Below, piece after piece: positions 8,076 through 16,649 of a DNA stretch of 37,808 nt (the stretch's first letter is position 1; each line of letters starts with the position of its first letter). The position numbers were made by a program, and so were the translations under genes. A model generated the notes under the pieces. That model was given only the letters and a program-made list of their open reading frames with translations. It searched no databases and was not told the DNA's origin. Source of the DNA: Chloroflexota bacterium (GTDB lineage: Bacteria > Chloroflexota > Anaerolineae > Anaerolineales > Villigracilaceae); contig JAJYLQ010000031.1 of the NCBI GenBank assembly GCA_021787595.1, forward strand, positions 1 through 37,808. Reading direction: 5' to 3'.

Positions 8076-10121
8076 GTGCCCAACCATCTAATCAAAGAAA
8101 ATTCCCCCTACCTCCTCCAACACGCAAATAATCCCGTGGACTGGTATCCCTGGGGTGAAGAAGCTCTTACCAAGGCTCGCACCGAGAACAAGCCCATCTT
8201 TTTGAGCATAGGCTATGCAGCCTGCCACTGGTGTCATGTAATGGAACACGAGTCATTTGAGAACCCCGAAATCGCAGCCTTGATGAATGAAAATTTCGTC
8301 AATATCAAAGTGGATCGCGAAGAACGCCCCGACCTCGACAGCATTTACATGCAGGCCACGAACGCCCTGACCGGTTCTGGCGGCTGGCCGATGTCGGTAT
8401 TTCTCACGCCCGATCTTCTTCCGTTCTACGCCGGCACATACTTCCCGCCTGTCCGCCGTTACAACATGCCGTCATTCGAAGAAGTTTTGTCGAACATTGC
8501 AAAAGTGTGGGACGAAGAACGAGGCGAAGCGGAGCGCGTTGGCAGGCAGGTCATCCAACACATTCAAGCGCCCATGGTTCCCAGCCAGGACAAAAACGTC
8601 TTTACACAGCAAGCGTTGAACGCAATCACCAAATCCCTGTTGGATTCTTATGATTGGGGTTATGGCGGCTGGGGCGATGCGCCAAAATTTCCGCAGCCGA
8701 TGACGATTGAATTTTTATTGCGCCGGGCCGCGACCGATTCGCCGCCGCGCGAAGAAATGTTGAAGGCCGCAACTCACGCTCTCAAATCCATGGCGCGCGG
8801 CGGGATGTACGATGTGGTCGGCGGCGGATTCGCGCGCTATTCTACCGACAATTCATGGCGCATCCCGCATTTCGAAAAAATGTTGTATGACAACGCCCAG
8901 CTCGCGTTCGCCTATTTGCATGCCTGGCAAATCACGCGTGAGCCTTTTTATAAGCGCGTCGTCATCGAGACGCTCGATTTTGTGGCGCGCGAAATGACGC
9001 ACCCCGACGGCGGCTTTTATTCTTCCCTCGATGCTGACTCGGAAGGCGAAGAAGGCAAATTCTACGTTTGGACGAAGAAAGAGATCAGAGAGCAGCTACC
9101 AGAGAATAGTGAGTTTTTTGAAGCAGCTTATGGAATTAAAGAACTGGGAAATTGGGAGGGGAAGACTGTATTACAGCGCGCGCTGGATGACGCGTCACTG
9201 GCCGTCCGCTTCCAGCTGGACCCGAAGCGGGTCGCCGATAAATTAGCCGAGTGCCACTCCAGGCTTCTCGCGGCGCGCGCCTCGCGCCTCCGCCCCGCCA
9301 CGGACGATAAAATCCTGGCCGCGTGGAATGGATTGATGCTTGCGGCTTTCGCGGAGTCCGCGCGAGTTTTGGATGATCGAGACAAAACATCTCAATATCT
9401 TGAAGTGGCTACGCGCAACGCAAACTTCCTCCTGAACAACCTGCGCCCCAATGGACATTTGAGCCGCGCCTGGCGAAAGAATATCGCGTCGAATGAAGTA
9501 TTTTTGGAAGATTATGCTTCGCTCATCATCGGTCTGCTGGAACTTTATCAAACTGATTTCGATAACCGCTGGTTTGGCGCAGCCCGTGACCTCGCTGATG
9601 AAATGATCGTACGGTTTTCAGATTCAAATGGCGGTTTCTTCGACACGCCAAACGACGAAACGTCATTGCTCATCCGCCCGAAAGACCTTCAAGACAATGC
9701 CGCACCGTCTGGAAATTCTTTGGCATGCGAAGCACTGCTCAAACTTGCCGCGTTTACCGGCAAAGGCGAATATCGCGATCTTGCAGAGAAATCCCTGACG
9801 CTTGTCGTTGATTCAGCGATGCGCGATCCGACCGCGTTCGCGCGGTGGCTGTCAGCTGCGGATTATGCCCTCGATAACGGCAGGCAGATTGCAGTCCTGT
9901 ATGAAGCGAGGGAAAACGCGCGGGATTTGCTCGATGTCATTCGTTCAGAATACAGGCCCGGCGTTGTCGCGGCCGCGTCCGCTTATCCCCCATCCAAAGA
10001 TTCACCGACGCTGCTTGCAGATCGTCCGCTCAAAGATGGAAAAGTCACAGTTTACGTCTGCGAAAATTTTGTTTGCAAACAGCCGGTCAATACGGTCGAG
10101 GAACTCAAACGGCAGCTATAA
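8076..10121 (+). CDS. Thioredoxin-fold DUF255 protein (YyaL/SSP411/SPATA20 family)
   Basis: A 681-residue cytosolic protein. Residues 1-165 form a DUF255 thioredoxin-like domain with the motif CHWCH (Cys50, Cys53) and the typical opening [19 protein letters not shown]. The rest resembles an (alpha/alpha)6 toroid of the glycosidase/epimerase type ([39 protein letters not shown]). The family occurs from bacteria to mammals and its biochemical role is unsettled; a redox or sugar-related function has been suggested from the folds. The start is GTG at 8076, placed by the AGAGGT site and by the conserved N-terminus. It is a single gene with its own promoter and ends in a terminator shared with tatA. 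Confidence 0.93.
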   Translation: MPNHLIKENSPYLLQHANNPVDWYPWGEEALTKARTENKPIFLSIGYAACHWCHVMEHESFENPEIAALMNENFVNIKVDREERPDLDSIYMQATNALTGSGGWPMSVFLTPDLLPFYAGTYFPPVRRYNMPSFEEVLSNIAKVWDEERGEAERVGRQVIQHIQAPMVPSQDKNVFTQQALNAITKSLLDSYDWGYGGWGDAPKFPQPMTIEFLLRRAATDSPPREEMLKAATHALKSMARGGMYDVVGGGFARYSTDNSWRIPHFEKMLYDNAQLAFAYLHAWQITREPFYKRVVIETLDFVAREMTHPDGGFYSSLDADSEGEEGKFYVWTKKEIREQLPENSEFFEAAYGIKELGNWEGKTVLQRALDDASLAVRFQLDPKRVADKLAECHSRLLAARASRLRPATDDKILAAWNGLMLAAFAESARVLDDRDKTSQYLEVATRNANFLLNNLRPNGHLSRAWRKNIASNEVFLEDYASLIIGLLELYQTDFDNRWFGAARDLADEMIVRFSDSNGGFFDTPNDETSLLIRPKDLQDNAAPSGNSLACEALLKLAAFTGKGEYRDLAEKSLTLVVDSAMRDPTAFARWLSAADYALDNGRQIAVLYEARENARDLLDVIRSEYRPGVVAAASAYPPSKDSPTLLADRPLKDGKVTVYVCENFVCKQPVNTVEELKRQL

Positions 10122-10129
10122 AAAGTAAA

Positions 10130-10151
10130 AGGCTCTCCGTGCGGAGAGCCT
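10130..10151. terminator. Bidirectional terminator between the yyaL-like gene and tatA
   Basis: A perfect 9-bp stem (10130-10138 with 10143-10151) with a GTGC loop. On the minus strand the stem is followed by TTTACTTTTT, a good uridine tract for tatA. On the plus strand the tail is only TTG, so termination of the upstream gene may be weaker. Confidence 0.75.
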
Positions 10152-10159
10152 TTGCATTC

Positions 10160-10348
10160 TCAGGATTTTGTATTTTCATCCTTTGGGGGTTCCTGCTTCG
10201 GCGCTTCATCCTTGCCGCCGAGGCCATCCCGGAAACTCCGTATCCCTTTGCCGAGCTCGCCCCCGATCTGCCCGATGCGGCCAGGCCCAAAGAGCAAGAG
10301 TATGATGATCAGTATGATGATTAGTTCAGGTGCGCCAATATCGAACAT
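10160..10348 (-). CDS. tatA: Sec-independent translocase protein TatA/TatE
   Basis: A 62-residue TatA-type component of the twin-arginine translocase, which exports folded proteins across the inner membrane. It shows a very short N-terminus, one hydrophobic helix (ELIIILIIILLLF), the FGPGRIGQIGGELGKGIRSF hinge and amphipathic helix, and a charged Lys/Glu/Pro tail. The ribosome site GAGGAG precedes the ATG. No tatC or tatB is nearby, so the partner must be encoded elsewhere. It lies 84 bp downstream of fabH on the same strand and may be co-transcribed, although TGTGGTAAAGT in the gap could serve as a local promoter. Confidence 0.93.
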   Translation of the reverse strand: MFDIGAPELIIILIIILLLFGPGRIGQIGGELGKGIRSFRDGLGGKDEAPKQEPPKDENTKS

Positions 10349-10432
10349 AAGTAACTCCTCGGCGTTTACTTTACCACAGTCGAGAAAAATTGACCATGTC
10401 AGTCGTCATAAATCTCATAGTTCTTTAAGTCA

Positions 10433-11536
10433 TCATGATTCGCGGCCCCAGATGAGGCCCTCGATGAGGCGCGCCAGACGCCGCAGCCACGAGCGGACAC
10501 GCGCCCAGGTGCGATAGCTTTCAGGATGGACACGCCGTTCGGTCGGCAGGGGCCCGGTCCAATCAGCAGCCAAGGCGCCCCACGTCAACCCCGCGCCGAA
10601 ACCGACGAAAACAATCTTGTCGCCATTCTTGATCAGGCCCTTCTCGATTGCCTCCACCGTGGCAATCGGTATCGAAGCGGTGGATGTGTTGCCGTAACGA
10701 TCCACATTGATTACGAAACGGTCGAGGGGCAGTTTCAGGTATTTGGCTGCGGTCTCGATGATCCGATAATTGGCCTGATGAGGGATGATCCATTGCACAT
10801 CGTCGGTCGTCAATCCCGCCAATTCGAGCGCCTCCTTGGCCGCATGACCCATCACGCGCGTCGCAAAGCGGAACACGGCCCTGCCGTCCATGTGAATGTA
10901 ATGCTTGCCCTCGTGGACGGTCGCTTCGTTGGCCGGGAGGCGGCTGCCGCCTGCGGGCAGTGAAAGCGAATCGCCGCCGGAACCGTCCGAGTGCATCACA
11001 GCGGAAAGGACGCCGCCCGGCTGATCACTGGCCTGCAAGACGAACGCGCCCGCGCCGTCGCCGAACAGGATGCACGTGTTGCGGTCATTCCAGTCCACGA
11101 AGCGGGTCAGGGTTTCCGCGCCGATCACCAGTGCGTTTTTGATCGAGCCGCTGCGGATGGACTGCGCCGCCATGTTCATTGCAAAGATAAACCCGGTGCA
11201 GGCCGCCGACAAATCGAAAGCGCCCGCTCTGCTCGCGCCAAGTTGGTCCTGAATCAAACATGCCGTAGCCGGGAAAATATGTTCCGGGCTGGATGTGGAG
11301 CAGATGATCAAATCAATATCGGTCGGCTTGAGATTAGCAACCTGCAGGGCTTTGACCGCGGCGGCAACCGCCAGTGTGGATGGGAACTCGTTTTCGCACG
11401 CAACGTGCCGCTCGCGGATGCCGGTGTGATCCCGAATCCACTCATCATTCGTGTCAATCATCCTGGACAAGTCGTCATTGGTCAGAACTTTTTCAGGGAC
11501 AGCCATCCCCCATCCCGTGATGTGCGCGTAGGGCAT
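10433..11536 (-). CDS. fabH: Beta-ketoacyl-ACP synthase III
   Basis: Condenses an acyl-CoA primer with malonyl-ACP to start type II fatty acid synthesis in the cytosol. The catalytic triad is visible: Cys113 in AACTGFIFA, His253 in IIPHQANYRI and Asn283 in YGNTSTASI. The enzyme is normally about 315-330 residues. This one has 367, with an extra basic C-terminal tail of about 35 residues after WGALAADW, rich in Arg and Trp and of unknown role. The ribosome site AGGAAG supports the start. It follows fabF by 14 bases, so the two form an operon. No acpP, fabD or fabG is present here. Confidence 0.95.
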   Translation of the reverse strand: MPYAHITGWGMAVPEKVLTNDDLSRMIDTNDEWIRDHTGIRERHVACENEFPSTLAVAAAVKALQVANLKPTDIDLIICSTSSPEHIFPATACLIQDQLGASRAGAFDLSAACTGFIFAMNMAAQSIRSGSIKNALVIGAETLTRFVDWNDRNTCILFGDGAGAFVLQASDQPGGVLSAVMHSDGSGGDSLSLPAGGSRLPANEATVHEGKHYIHMDGRAVFRFATRVMGHAAKEALELAGLTTDDVQWIIPHQANYRIIETAAKYLKLPLDRFVINVDRYGNTSTASIPIATVEAIEKGLIKNGDKIVFVGFGAGLTWGALAADWTGPLPTERRVHPESYRTWARVRSWLRRLARLIEGLIWGRES

Positions 11537-11550
11537 AAGAGCTTCCTTTT

Positions 11551-12792
11551 CTATGGCTCGAACCGGCTCAGGATCAACACCGCATTATGTCCGCCAAAGC
11601 CGAATGAATTGGACATGATATGTTTTGGCGCCGCCTTGCGCGGCTGGTTGGGAACGTAATCCAGATCGCATTCCGGGTCGGGGGTTTCGTAATTGATCGT
11701 GGCCGGCAAAATATGTTCGTTCAGTATCTTCGTGCAGAAAACGGCTTCGAGCGAACCGGAGGCTCCCATCAAATGGCCGGTCATGGATTTGGTGGATGAG
11801 ACCGGAACCTTGTAAGCCTGCTCGCCAAAAACCGTCTTGATCGCGGCTGTTTCGCTTTTGTCGTTCAACTGCGTGGACGTGCCGTGTGCGTTGATGTAAT
11901 CAATGTCGGCGGCTTTCAATCCCGCGTCATCCAGCGCGCGCTGCATCGAAAGCGCCGCGCCGGCGCCGTTCTCCGCCGGCGCGGAAATGTGATAAGCATC
12001 GTCTGATGTGCCATACCCTGTGAACTCGCACAGGATTTTCGCGCCCCGCTTCTGCGCGAACTCCAGCGATTCGAGCACCAGCATGCCTGCGCCTTCGCCC
12101 ATCATAAACCCATCGCGATTTTTGTCGAAGGGGCGCGAGGCCTTCTCCGGCGCGTCGTTGCGCGTGGACATGGCGGTCATGACATTCAAACCCGCTATCG
12201 TCAAAGGGATGACAGCCGCCTCAGACGAACCGGCCAGCATCACATCGGCCGCGCCGCGCCGAATCATCGCCGCGGCTTCGCCGATCGCATTCGTCCCGGT
12301 GGCGCACGCAGTTGCCAATGCCATGTTCGGGCCGCGCCCCCCGGTGCGGATTGCCAGAATCCCTGCAGCGCTGTCGGAGATCATCATGGGGATCAAAAAC
12401 GGACTGACGCGTTCCGGGCCGCGTTCCCGCAATGTTTCGTAGTTGTCTATGATCGTGGCAATGCCGCCGATGCCGGTGCCGATCACTGCTCCAACGCGGT
12501 CACGATTCGATTCGTCAATCTTCAAACCAGATTGGGCCAGCGCTTCTTCAGCGGATGCGATTGCAAACTGGGTAAAGCGATCCATCTTACGCGCCTCGCG
12601 CGTGCCGAACAGGGCAACCGGGTCGAAGCCCTTGACCTCGGCGGCAAACTTTGTTTTATACTGACTTGCATCGAAACGCGTAATCGGCCCCGCGCCCGAC
12701 TTGCCGGCCAGCAATGCGTCCCAGGTTTCTTTTACATTCAAACCCAGCGGGCTGACGCATCCCAAACCGGTTACGACGACTCGAGTCCTCAT
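11551..12792 (-). CDS. fabF: Beta-ketoacyl-ACP synthase II
   Basis: Elongating condensing enzyme of type II fatty acid synthesis, 413 residues, the usual family length. The Cys-His-His triad is complete: Cys163 in ATACATGTNA, His303 in [11 protein letters not shown] and His340 in [11 protein letters not shown]; the C-terminal [12 protein letters not shown] is also present. An in-frame ATG lies 14 codons upstream (12834). The ATG at 12792 is preceded by AGGAGGAG at ideal spacing and begins the conserved [11 protein letters not shown], so I use it. Coupled to fabH downstream. Together they point to a local fatty-acid synthesis transcript, but the carrier protein is not in the window. Confidence 0.96.
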   Translation of the reverse strand: MRTRVVVTGLGCVSPLGLNVKETWDALLAGKSGAGPITRFDASQYKTKFAAEVKGFDPVALFGTREARKMDRFTQFAIASAEEALAQSGLKIDESNRDRVGAVIGTGIGGIATIIDNYETLRERGPERVSPFLIPMMISDSAAGILAIRTGGRGPNMALATACATGTNAIGEAAAMIRRGAADVMLAGSSEAAVIPLTIAGLNVMTAMSTRNDAPEKASRPFDKNRDGFMMGEGAGMLVLESLEFAQKRGAKILCEFTGYGTSDDAYHISAPAENGAGAALSMQRALDDAGLKAADIDYINAHGTSTQLNDKSETAAIKTVFGEQAYKVPVSSTKSMTGHLMGASGSLEAVFCTKILNEHILPATINYETPDPECDLDYVPNQPRKAAPKHIMSNSFGFGGHNAVLILSRFEP

Positions 12793-12881
12793 GCCGTTCT
12801 CCTCCTGCATTGATTCATAAATTTGATTCCGCAATTTATAAAGGCCTGTTCATTTGCGCCGACGACCTTACCATGCCGGCG

Positions 12882-12915
12882 AAAAAACGGGACAAGATTT
12901 CGCCGCCTTGTCCCG
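12882..12915 (-). terminator. Rho-independent terminator of the HAD-DinB gene
   Basis: On the minus strand a perfect 9-bp GC-rich stem (12907-12915 with 12888-12896) and 10-base loop are followed by six T. It separates the HAD-DinB transcript from fabF, which must start from its own promoter in the remaining 90 bases. Confidence 0.85.
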
Positions 12916-12968
12916 CGCAATTCTGGCAGTTATAACACGACCCAACGAAATCCGATGCGCCCGCTCGA

Positions 12969-14159
12969 TTAGAGGGATTTAATGATGTTCCACGCCTGCT
13001 GAACGTGCATGCGGTCGTGTTCGGCCATGAAGCCGATGACTTCCATGAAACTGGTCGGGCCAAAGATGGCGTGACGGGCTTTGCGCGTCCAGATATTGCG
13101 ATCCAAACTTTTAAGTCCGTTCAACATTTCGAGGCGCGCTGTCGTAAATTCGTTCAGCGCAGCTGTGCCATCCTCGTTCAAATACTTGCGTTCTTTCGCC
13201 CACACCGCGCCATCGGGACGCGGGACAAAAGGATTAGCCTCGCTTGATAACGCATCCAATTGCAGACGATGAATTTCGCGTTCCGTGTCGCGCAGATGGC
13301 ACAACACTTCGATCAATGCCCAATCATTTGGAGCCGGCTCATGAGATAAATCCACGCGGTCCAATCCAGAGATCAAACTTTGCAGGATGCCCAGCGTGGA
13401 AGCCATCACGGCAAGGATCGAATCGATTGATTTATAAGACGGCTCGAGCGTTGCGAGGTCGGCGGATTCGAGCCACGAACGAAGATCAACCAGATTGCCG
13501 CGGCGATCCGCTTCCGGCCCGGGACTTGAAGCGGGCGCGTCCTCGATGTGATACGTCGCCAGCCCAAGCTTTTGCGCGGGCAGCAAATCGCGTTCGACAT
13601 CATTGCCCACCATCAACACCGGGCCATCCGGCCAACCAAGCCGACCCAAAACTTCCGCGAAATAAGCCGGATGCGATTTTGAAAAATGGAATGTCTCGAA
13701 CGATGAGATCAATGCGAATTGTTCAGGATCGAGCCCGGCCCAGCGCACGCGATGAACCGTTGCCTTGCGCGGAAACAGCGGATCGGTGGCAATGGCGACG
13801 CGGTAATCTTTTGCCAATGCCCATTCGACCAATTCACGCGCGCCTTCGCGCTTTTTCGTCACATGACTGAGCGCCGGAAAAACATTATCGTAAAAATCAT
13901 CAATGGCTTCGCCAAGTTCTTCCTTCGGCACGCCGATCTTCGGATAGAACCCGGCTTCGAATATATCCTGCAGCGTGCGCGATGGATCTTCGCTGGCAAG
14001 CATCAACTGCGTGCCAGACATCAACGCCGGAAGCATGGCTTGCGGAGAAACACGGCTGGATAAATGCTTTGACAATGCCTGAAAATAAGCAGGGACGAAA
14101 GCGTCCATGTTCGTGTCGAGCAGCGTATCGTCGAGGTCCAGGAGAAGCGTGAGTGTCAT
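12969..14159 (-). CDS. HAD hydrolase fused to a DinB-like domain
   Basis: A 396-residue two-domain protein. Residues 1-230 are a HAD-superfamily phosphatase-like domain with the nucleophile motif DLDDTLLDTN (Asp8, acid/base Asp10), a helical cap, motif II (IATDP) and motif IV (MVGNDVERDLLPAQKLG). Residues about 240-396 form a DinB-like four-helix bundle (ALIEVLCHLRDTEREIHRLQ and FMAEHDRMHVQQAWNII), with His residues placed as in the metal-binding DinB/YfiT group. The reading frame is continuous across the join. The fusion suggests a substrate repaired or turned over by both activities, but neither substrate is known. A terminator follows. Frame and domain calls are firm; function is open. Confidence 0.85.
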   Translation of the reverse strand: MTLTLLLDLDDTLLDTNMDAFVPAYFQALSKHLSSRVSPQAMLPALMSGTQLMLASEDPSRTLQDIFEAGFYPKIGVPKEELGEAIDDFYDNVFPALSHVTKKREGARELVEWALAKDYRVAIATDPLFPRKATVHRVRWAGLDPEQFALISSFETFHFSKSHPAYFAEVLGRLGWPDGPVLMVGNDVERDLLPAQKLGLATYHIEDAPASSPGPEADRRGNLVDLRSWLESADLATLEPSYKSIDSILAVMASTLGILQSLISGLDRVDLSHEPAPNDWALIEVLCHLRDTEREIHRLQLDALSSEANPFVPRPDGAVWAKERKYLNEDGTAALNEFTTARLEMLNGLKSLDRNIWTRKARHAIFGPTSFMEVIGFMAEHDRMHVQQAWNIIKSL

Positions 14160-14204
14160 ATTCGGTTTTATTTTGCGCCCAAAGTTAACAGGCGCAATCT
14201 CGGA

Positions 14205-14534
14205 TTATTCTTTGACTTCGAATTCTGGCGGAAGCGGATGGCATTCCCCGCAGCCAATGTGCGGCTCGGCAACCGCGCGATTGACTTTCTCGCAAAACGC
14301 CGTGACTCGAACGCGGCGTTGGAGGAGCGATGTAATTGGGCGCGCGACTGTGCCTTTCAATTGCAGAAATTCGCACGCATTTGCCTGCAAGATCGAAGGC
14401 ACGGGGCACGTTTGGCACAAGTCTGCGGACCAACGCTGGCCGGATGCCTGAAGCAAACGGCATTCCTCCGCGCTGCGCCCGCGGAAATAATTTCCGTAGA
14501 AATATTTACATTCTTTTCCAGCAGGGGTTTTCAT
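14205..14534 (-). CDS. Small Cys-rich conserved-looking protein
   Basis: A 109-residue soluble protein with no signal peptide and no family I can name. It contains eight or more cysteines, including CKYFYGNYFRGRSAEECRLL near the N-terminus, CQTC near residue 40, an isolated Cys-Glu pair near 54 and CGEC close to the C-terminus. Two CxxC pairs plus partners suggest a zinc or iron-sulfur site. The gene lies between efp and the HAD-DinB gene on the same strand. Its ATG has no ribosome site, but TAAAAT (14543-14548) ends 8 bases before it, so a nearly leaderless message is possible. The frame avoids stops and its Cys spacing is ordered, which supports a real gene. Confidence 0.65.
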   Translation of the reverse strand: MKTPAGKECKYFYGNYFRGRSAEECRLLQASGQRWSADLCQTCPVPSILQANACEFLQLKGTVARPITSLLQRRVRVTAFCEKVNRAVAEPHIGCGECHPLPPEFEVKE

Positions 14535-14624
14535 AGGCTGTTATTTTAAAGAAAGAGCGAGCGCCCATTTAATTACAGGCCGCCCGCCCAAACATTTCCT
14601 TTGATGTTTTGCGACCCGCACACA

Positions 14625-15182
14625 TTAGACACGCGTCACATATTCGCCGGTGCGCGTGTCGACGCGGATGATGTCGCCGACTTTGACGAATTGCGGGCAC
14701 TGGACTTCGAGGCCGGTTTCAGTTTTGACTTTCTTCGTCACGCCGGTCGCGGTATCGCCGCGCACGGCCACTTCCGCCTCCATGACTTCGAGATCCACCG
14801 AAGTCGGAAGTTCGACATCCAGCGGTTCGCCGTTATAGAAAGTCAGCTTTACTTCCATGCTCGCCTTGAGATACCCGGCGCTGTCGCCCAGCATGTCGGC
14901 TTTGATGGCATGCTGGTCAAAGGTGTCGTTATCCATGAAATAATAGAACTCGCCATCCGCGTAGAGATACTGAACGTTATGGAAATCAAGCCGCGCATCC
15001 TGCACGCGGTCGCCGGACTGGAAAGTCTTTTCGATGTTCGCGCCGGTCAGCATGTTGCGGGCCTTGATGCGAATGGACGCATTGCCGCGCCCGGATTTGT
15101 TGTGGCTGTACTCCAAAACTTTGAAAAGCGTTCCGTCCAATTCAAAGGTCACGCCTTTGCGGAGATCGTTCACATCAATCAT
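14625..15182 (-). CDS. efp: Elongation factor P
   Basis: Ribosomal factor that relieves stalling at consecutive prolines. It has 185 residues with the three beta-barrel domains (KOW-like, OB, C-terminal) and ends in the family-typical IIRVDTRTGEYVTRV. The loop that reaches the peptidyl-transferase centre reads NKSGRGNAS, placing Arg32 at the tip where most EF-Ps carry a modified Lys, and Ser in place of the usual Pro before the glycine. No modification enzyme (EpmA, EarP or YmfI types) is encoded in the window. A GAGGTG ribosome site precedes the ATG. The leader contains a palindromic repeat (15224-15240). Confidence 0.95.
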   Translation of the reverse strand: MIDVNDLRKGVTFELDGTLFKVLEYSHNKSGRGNASIRIKARNMLTGANIEKTFQSGDRVQDARLDFHNVQYLYADGEFYYFMDNDTFDQHAIKADMLGDSAGYLKASMEVKLTFYNGEPLDVELPTSVDLEVMEAEVAVRGDTATGVTKKVKTETGLEVQCPQFVKVGDIIRVDTRTGEYVTRV

Positions 15183-15223
15183 ACAAAATCACCTCAGTCA
15201 AAAATCCAATTGTGGAGCGCAAG

Positions 15224-15240
15224 GCGGGATAATATCCCGC
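15224..15240. repeat. Palindromic dispersed repeat in the efp leader
   Basis: GCGGGATAATATCCCGC, a 7-bp perfect stem around AAT, extended by CTCTAC on the right. A related copy occurs in the opposite orientation at 30578-30607 (shared core GCGRGATAATAYCYCGCTC). It lies between the candidate efp promoter and the efp ribosome site, so it would be a hairpin in the mRNA leader. Confidence 0.7.
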
Positions 15241-15265
15241 TCTACAAAAATTGCAAGCGGCGGCG

Positions 15266-15271
15266 ATTATA
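15266..15271 (-). promoter_or_regulatory. Candidate -10 element of efp
   Basis: TATAAT on the minus strand with a weak -35 region (TTAGGC, 17-base spacing). It would give a leader of about 75 bases carrying the palindrome 15224-15240. Confidence 0.45.
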
Positions 15272-15364
15272 CTACATCTTCTGAAAGCGCCTAAAGTTAG
15301 AAGTGCCGGGTGTCTAAAGTTGGCCTGCTTAGCACTTGGAACTTGGCACTTTAGCCACTTTCTT

Positions 15365-15862
15365 TTAATGTCCCGCCTCGGCCTCCGGGTCTTCGCGCAA
15401 AAGGCTGACGGCATGTTCCAACGCGGGAATGACAACCTGCAGATTCTCAACAGCCGCCTTTGGGCTGCCAGGCAAATTGATGATCAAAACCTTTCCGCGG
15501 ATGCCAGCGACCGCGCGCGAGAGCATGGCGTGTGGCGATTTGGCCGCGCTGGCAATCCGCATGGCTTCCGCCAGGCCGGGCGCTTCGCGTTCGATGACAG
15601 AACGAGTCGCTTCGGGTGTGACATCGCGCGGCGCAAAGCCCGTCCCACCCGTTGTGAGAATAACATCCACGTCATCGCGGTCTGACCAATCGGCAAGCGT
15701 TTTGCGCAGGGTTGATAAGTCGTCCGGCAAAATGGATTGGCGCAGAACATCCCAGCCCTGCTGCTTGATCAATGCCGCCAGCGCGGGGCCAGATTGATCT
15801 TCGCGCTCGCCGCGCGAGGAGCGATCTGAAACCGTCAATACTGCGAAACGTAAAACTGTCAA
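15365..15862 (-). CDS. mog: Molybdopterin adenylyltransferase (MogA/MoaB family)
   Basis: Adenylates molybdopterin before molybdenum insertion in cofactor synthesis. The 165-residue protein shows the family motifs LTVSDRSSRGEREDQSG at the N-terminus, TTGGTGFAPRDVTPEA for the nucleotide site, and LPGSPKA. It starts with TTG: the upstream GNAT gene ends TGA inside TTGA (15859-15862), giving a 4-base coupling. It is last in the hsp20-lon-response regulator-GNAT-mogA cluster. No other molybdenum cofactor genes are here, so the functional link to its neighbours is unclear. Confidence 0.9.
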   Translation of the reverse strand: MTVLRFAVLTVSDRSSRGEREDQSGPALAALIKQQGWDVLRQSILPDDLSTLRKTLADWSDRDDVDVILTTGGTGFAPRDVTPEATRSVIEREAPGLAEAMRIASAAKSPHAMLSRAVAGIRGKVLIINLPGSPKAAVENLQVVIPALEHAVSLLREDPEAEAGH

Positions 15863-16284
15863 TCGAAATCCTTCCCGTACGTATAAACGTGATCCATGCG
15901 CTTCCAGCCGCGTTTTTCGTAATATTCAACTGCTTCGTCATTATCAACCATTACGTGCAGATAACAGCGGATGCAGCCTTTGGCGCGCAATCGGGTTTCG
16001 ACTTCGCCCATTAAACGGGAGCCGACTCCTTGTCCGCGAAAGGGAGCGGCCACTGCCAGGTGATAGATCAATCCGCGCCGGCCATCGAATCCGCCAATGA
16101 TCGTGCCGATGATTTCGCCATCCGCCTCGGCCACCAGAAAAAGGTCGGGGTCGCGTCGAAGCTTTTTCTCGATCTGCTCCGGCGCATCAGAACGACCGAC
16201 TTTAACGCCTTTCTCGATGCCCTGCCAAAGCTGGATTGCTTTCGAATAATCGGCGGGATAAAGAAATTCGCGAATTCGAATCAA
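15859..16284 (-). CDS. GNAT-family N-acetyltransferase
   Basis: Acetyl-CoA-dependent acyltransferase of 141 residues. The acetyl-CoA-binding motif A is clear (LAVAAPFRGQGVGSRLM), followed by the C-terminal YYEKRGW typical of RimI-like enzymes acting on amino groups. The start is TTG, overlapping the TGA stop of the response regulator (TTGA, 16281-16284). The next gene, mogA, is entered in the same way. Substrate unknown; protein N-terminal acetylation is plausible but not shown. Confidence 0.88.
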   Translation of the reverse strand: MIRIREFLYPADYSKAIQLWQGIEKGVKVGRSDAPEQIEKKLRRDPDLFLVAEADGEIIGTIIGGFDGRRGLIYHLAVAAPFRGQGVGSRLMGEVETRLRAKGCIRCYLHVMVDNDEAVEYYEKRGWKRMDHVYTYGKDFD

Positions 16285-16649
16285 GGCGGCGAGAGGGGTT
16301 TGCGCGGCTGTTTCAAAAGCCTGATCAGATCATCGGGCATGAAAGGCTTGAGCAGGAACGCGTCCGCGCCGTGCCGCATGCATTCATCGCGAACGTTCAT
16401 CCCGGAGATCATGATCACGCGCGTGTCGTGAATCTCATCCGATTGGCGAATCGAATCCATGATCTGAAGCCCATCCTGATTCGACAGGTGCACATCCAAA
16501 AGCAAAACATCGGGGCCATCGCGCCTGACCGCCGCGGGGACATCGTCGTCCGCATCCAGTGAGACCACTTCGAAGCCATCCATCTTGAGCAGGGTTGTGA
16601 GCAGATTGACCATGGTGAGATCATCTTCCGCCAGCATGACTTTTGCCAT
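16281..16649 (-). CDS. Stand-alone CheY-like response regulator
   Basis: Single receiver domain of 122 residues without an output domain. The acidic pocket (Glu8, Asp9, Asp10), phospho-acceptor Asp52 ([12 protein letters not shown]), switch Ser82 and Lys101 (LLKPFMPDD) are all present, so phosphorylation is likely. It overlaps the end of lon by 29 bases and couples to the GNAT gene through TTGA. No histidine kinase is nearby. A receiver tied to lon and hsp20 suggests stress signalling, but this is inference from position only. Confidence 0.92.
   Translation of the reverse strand: MAKVMLAEDDLTMVNLLTTLLKMDGFEVVSLDADDDVPAAVRRDGPDVLLLDVHLSNQDGLQIMDSIRQSDEIHDTRVIMISGMNVRDECMRHGADAFLLKPFMPDDLIRLLKQPRKPLSPP

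Noticed and set aside
12793-12834. Longer fabF start
   Set aside because: The ATG at 12792 has an ideal AGGAGGAG site and starts the conserved sequence; the 14 extra residues do not fit the family.
15314-15327. TGTCTAAAGTTGG resembling the insertion-sequence end TGTCTAAAGTCCAA
   Set aside because: Only about ten bases match, with no inverted partner or target duplication; treated as coincidence.
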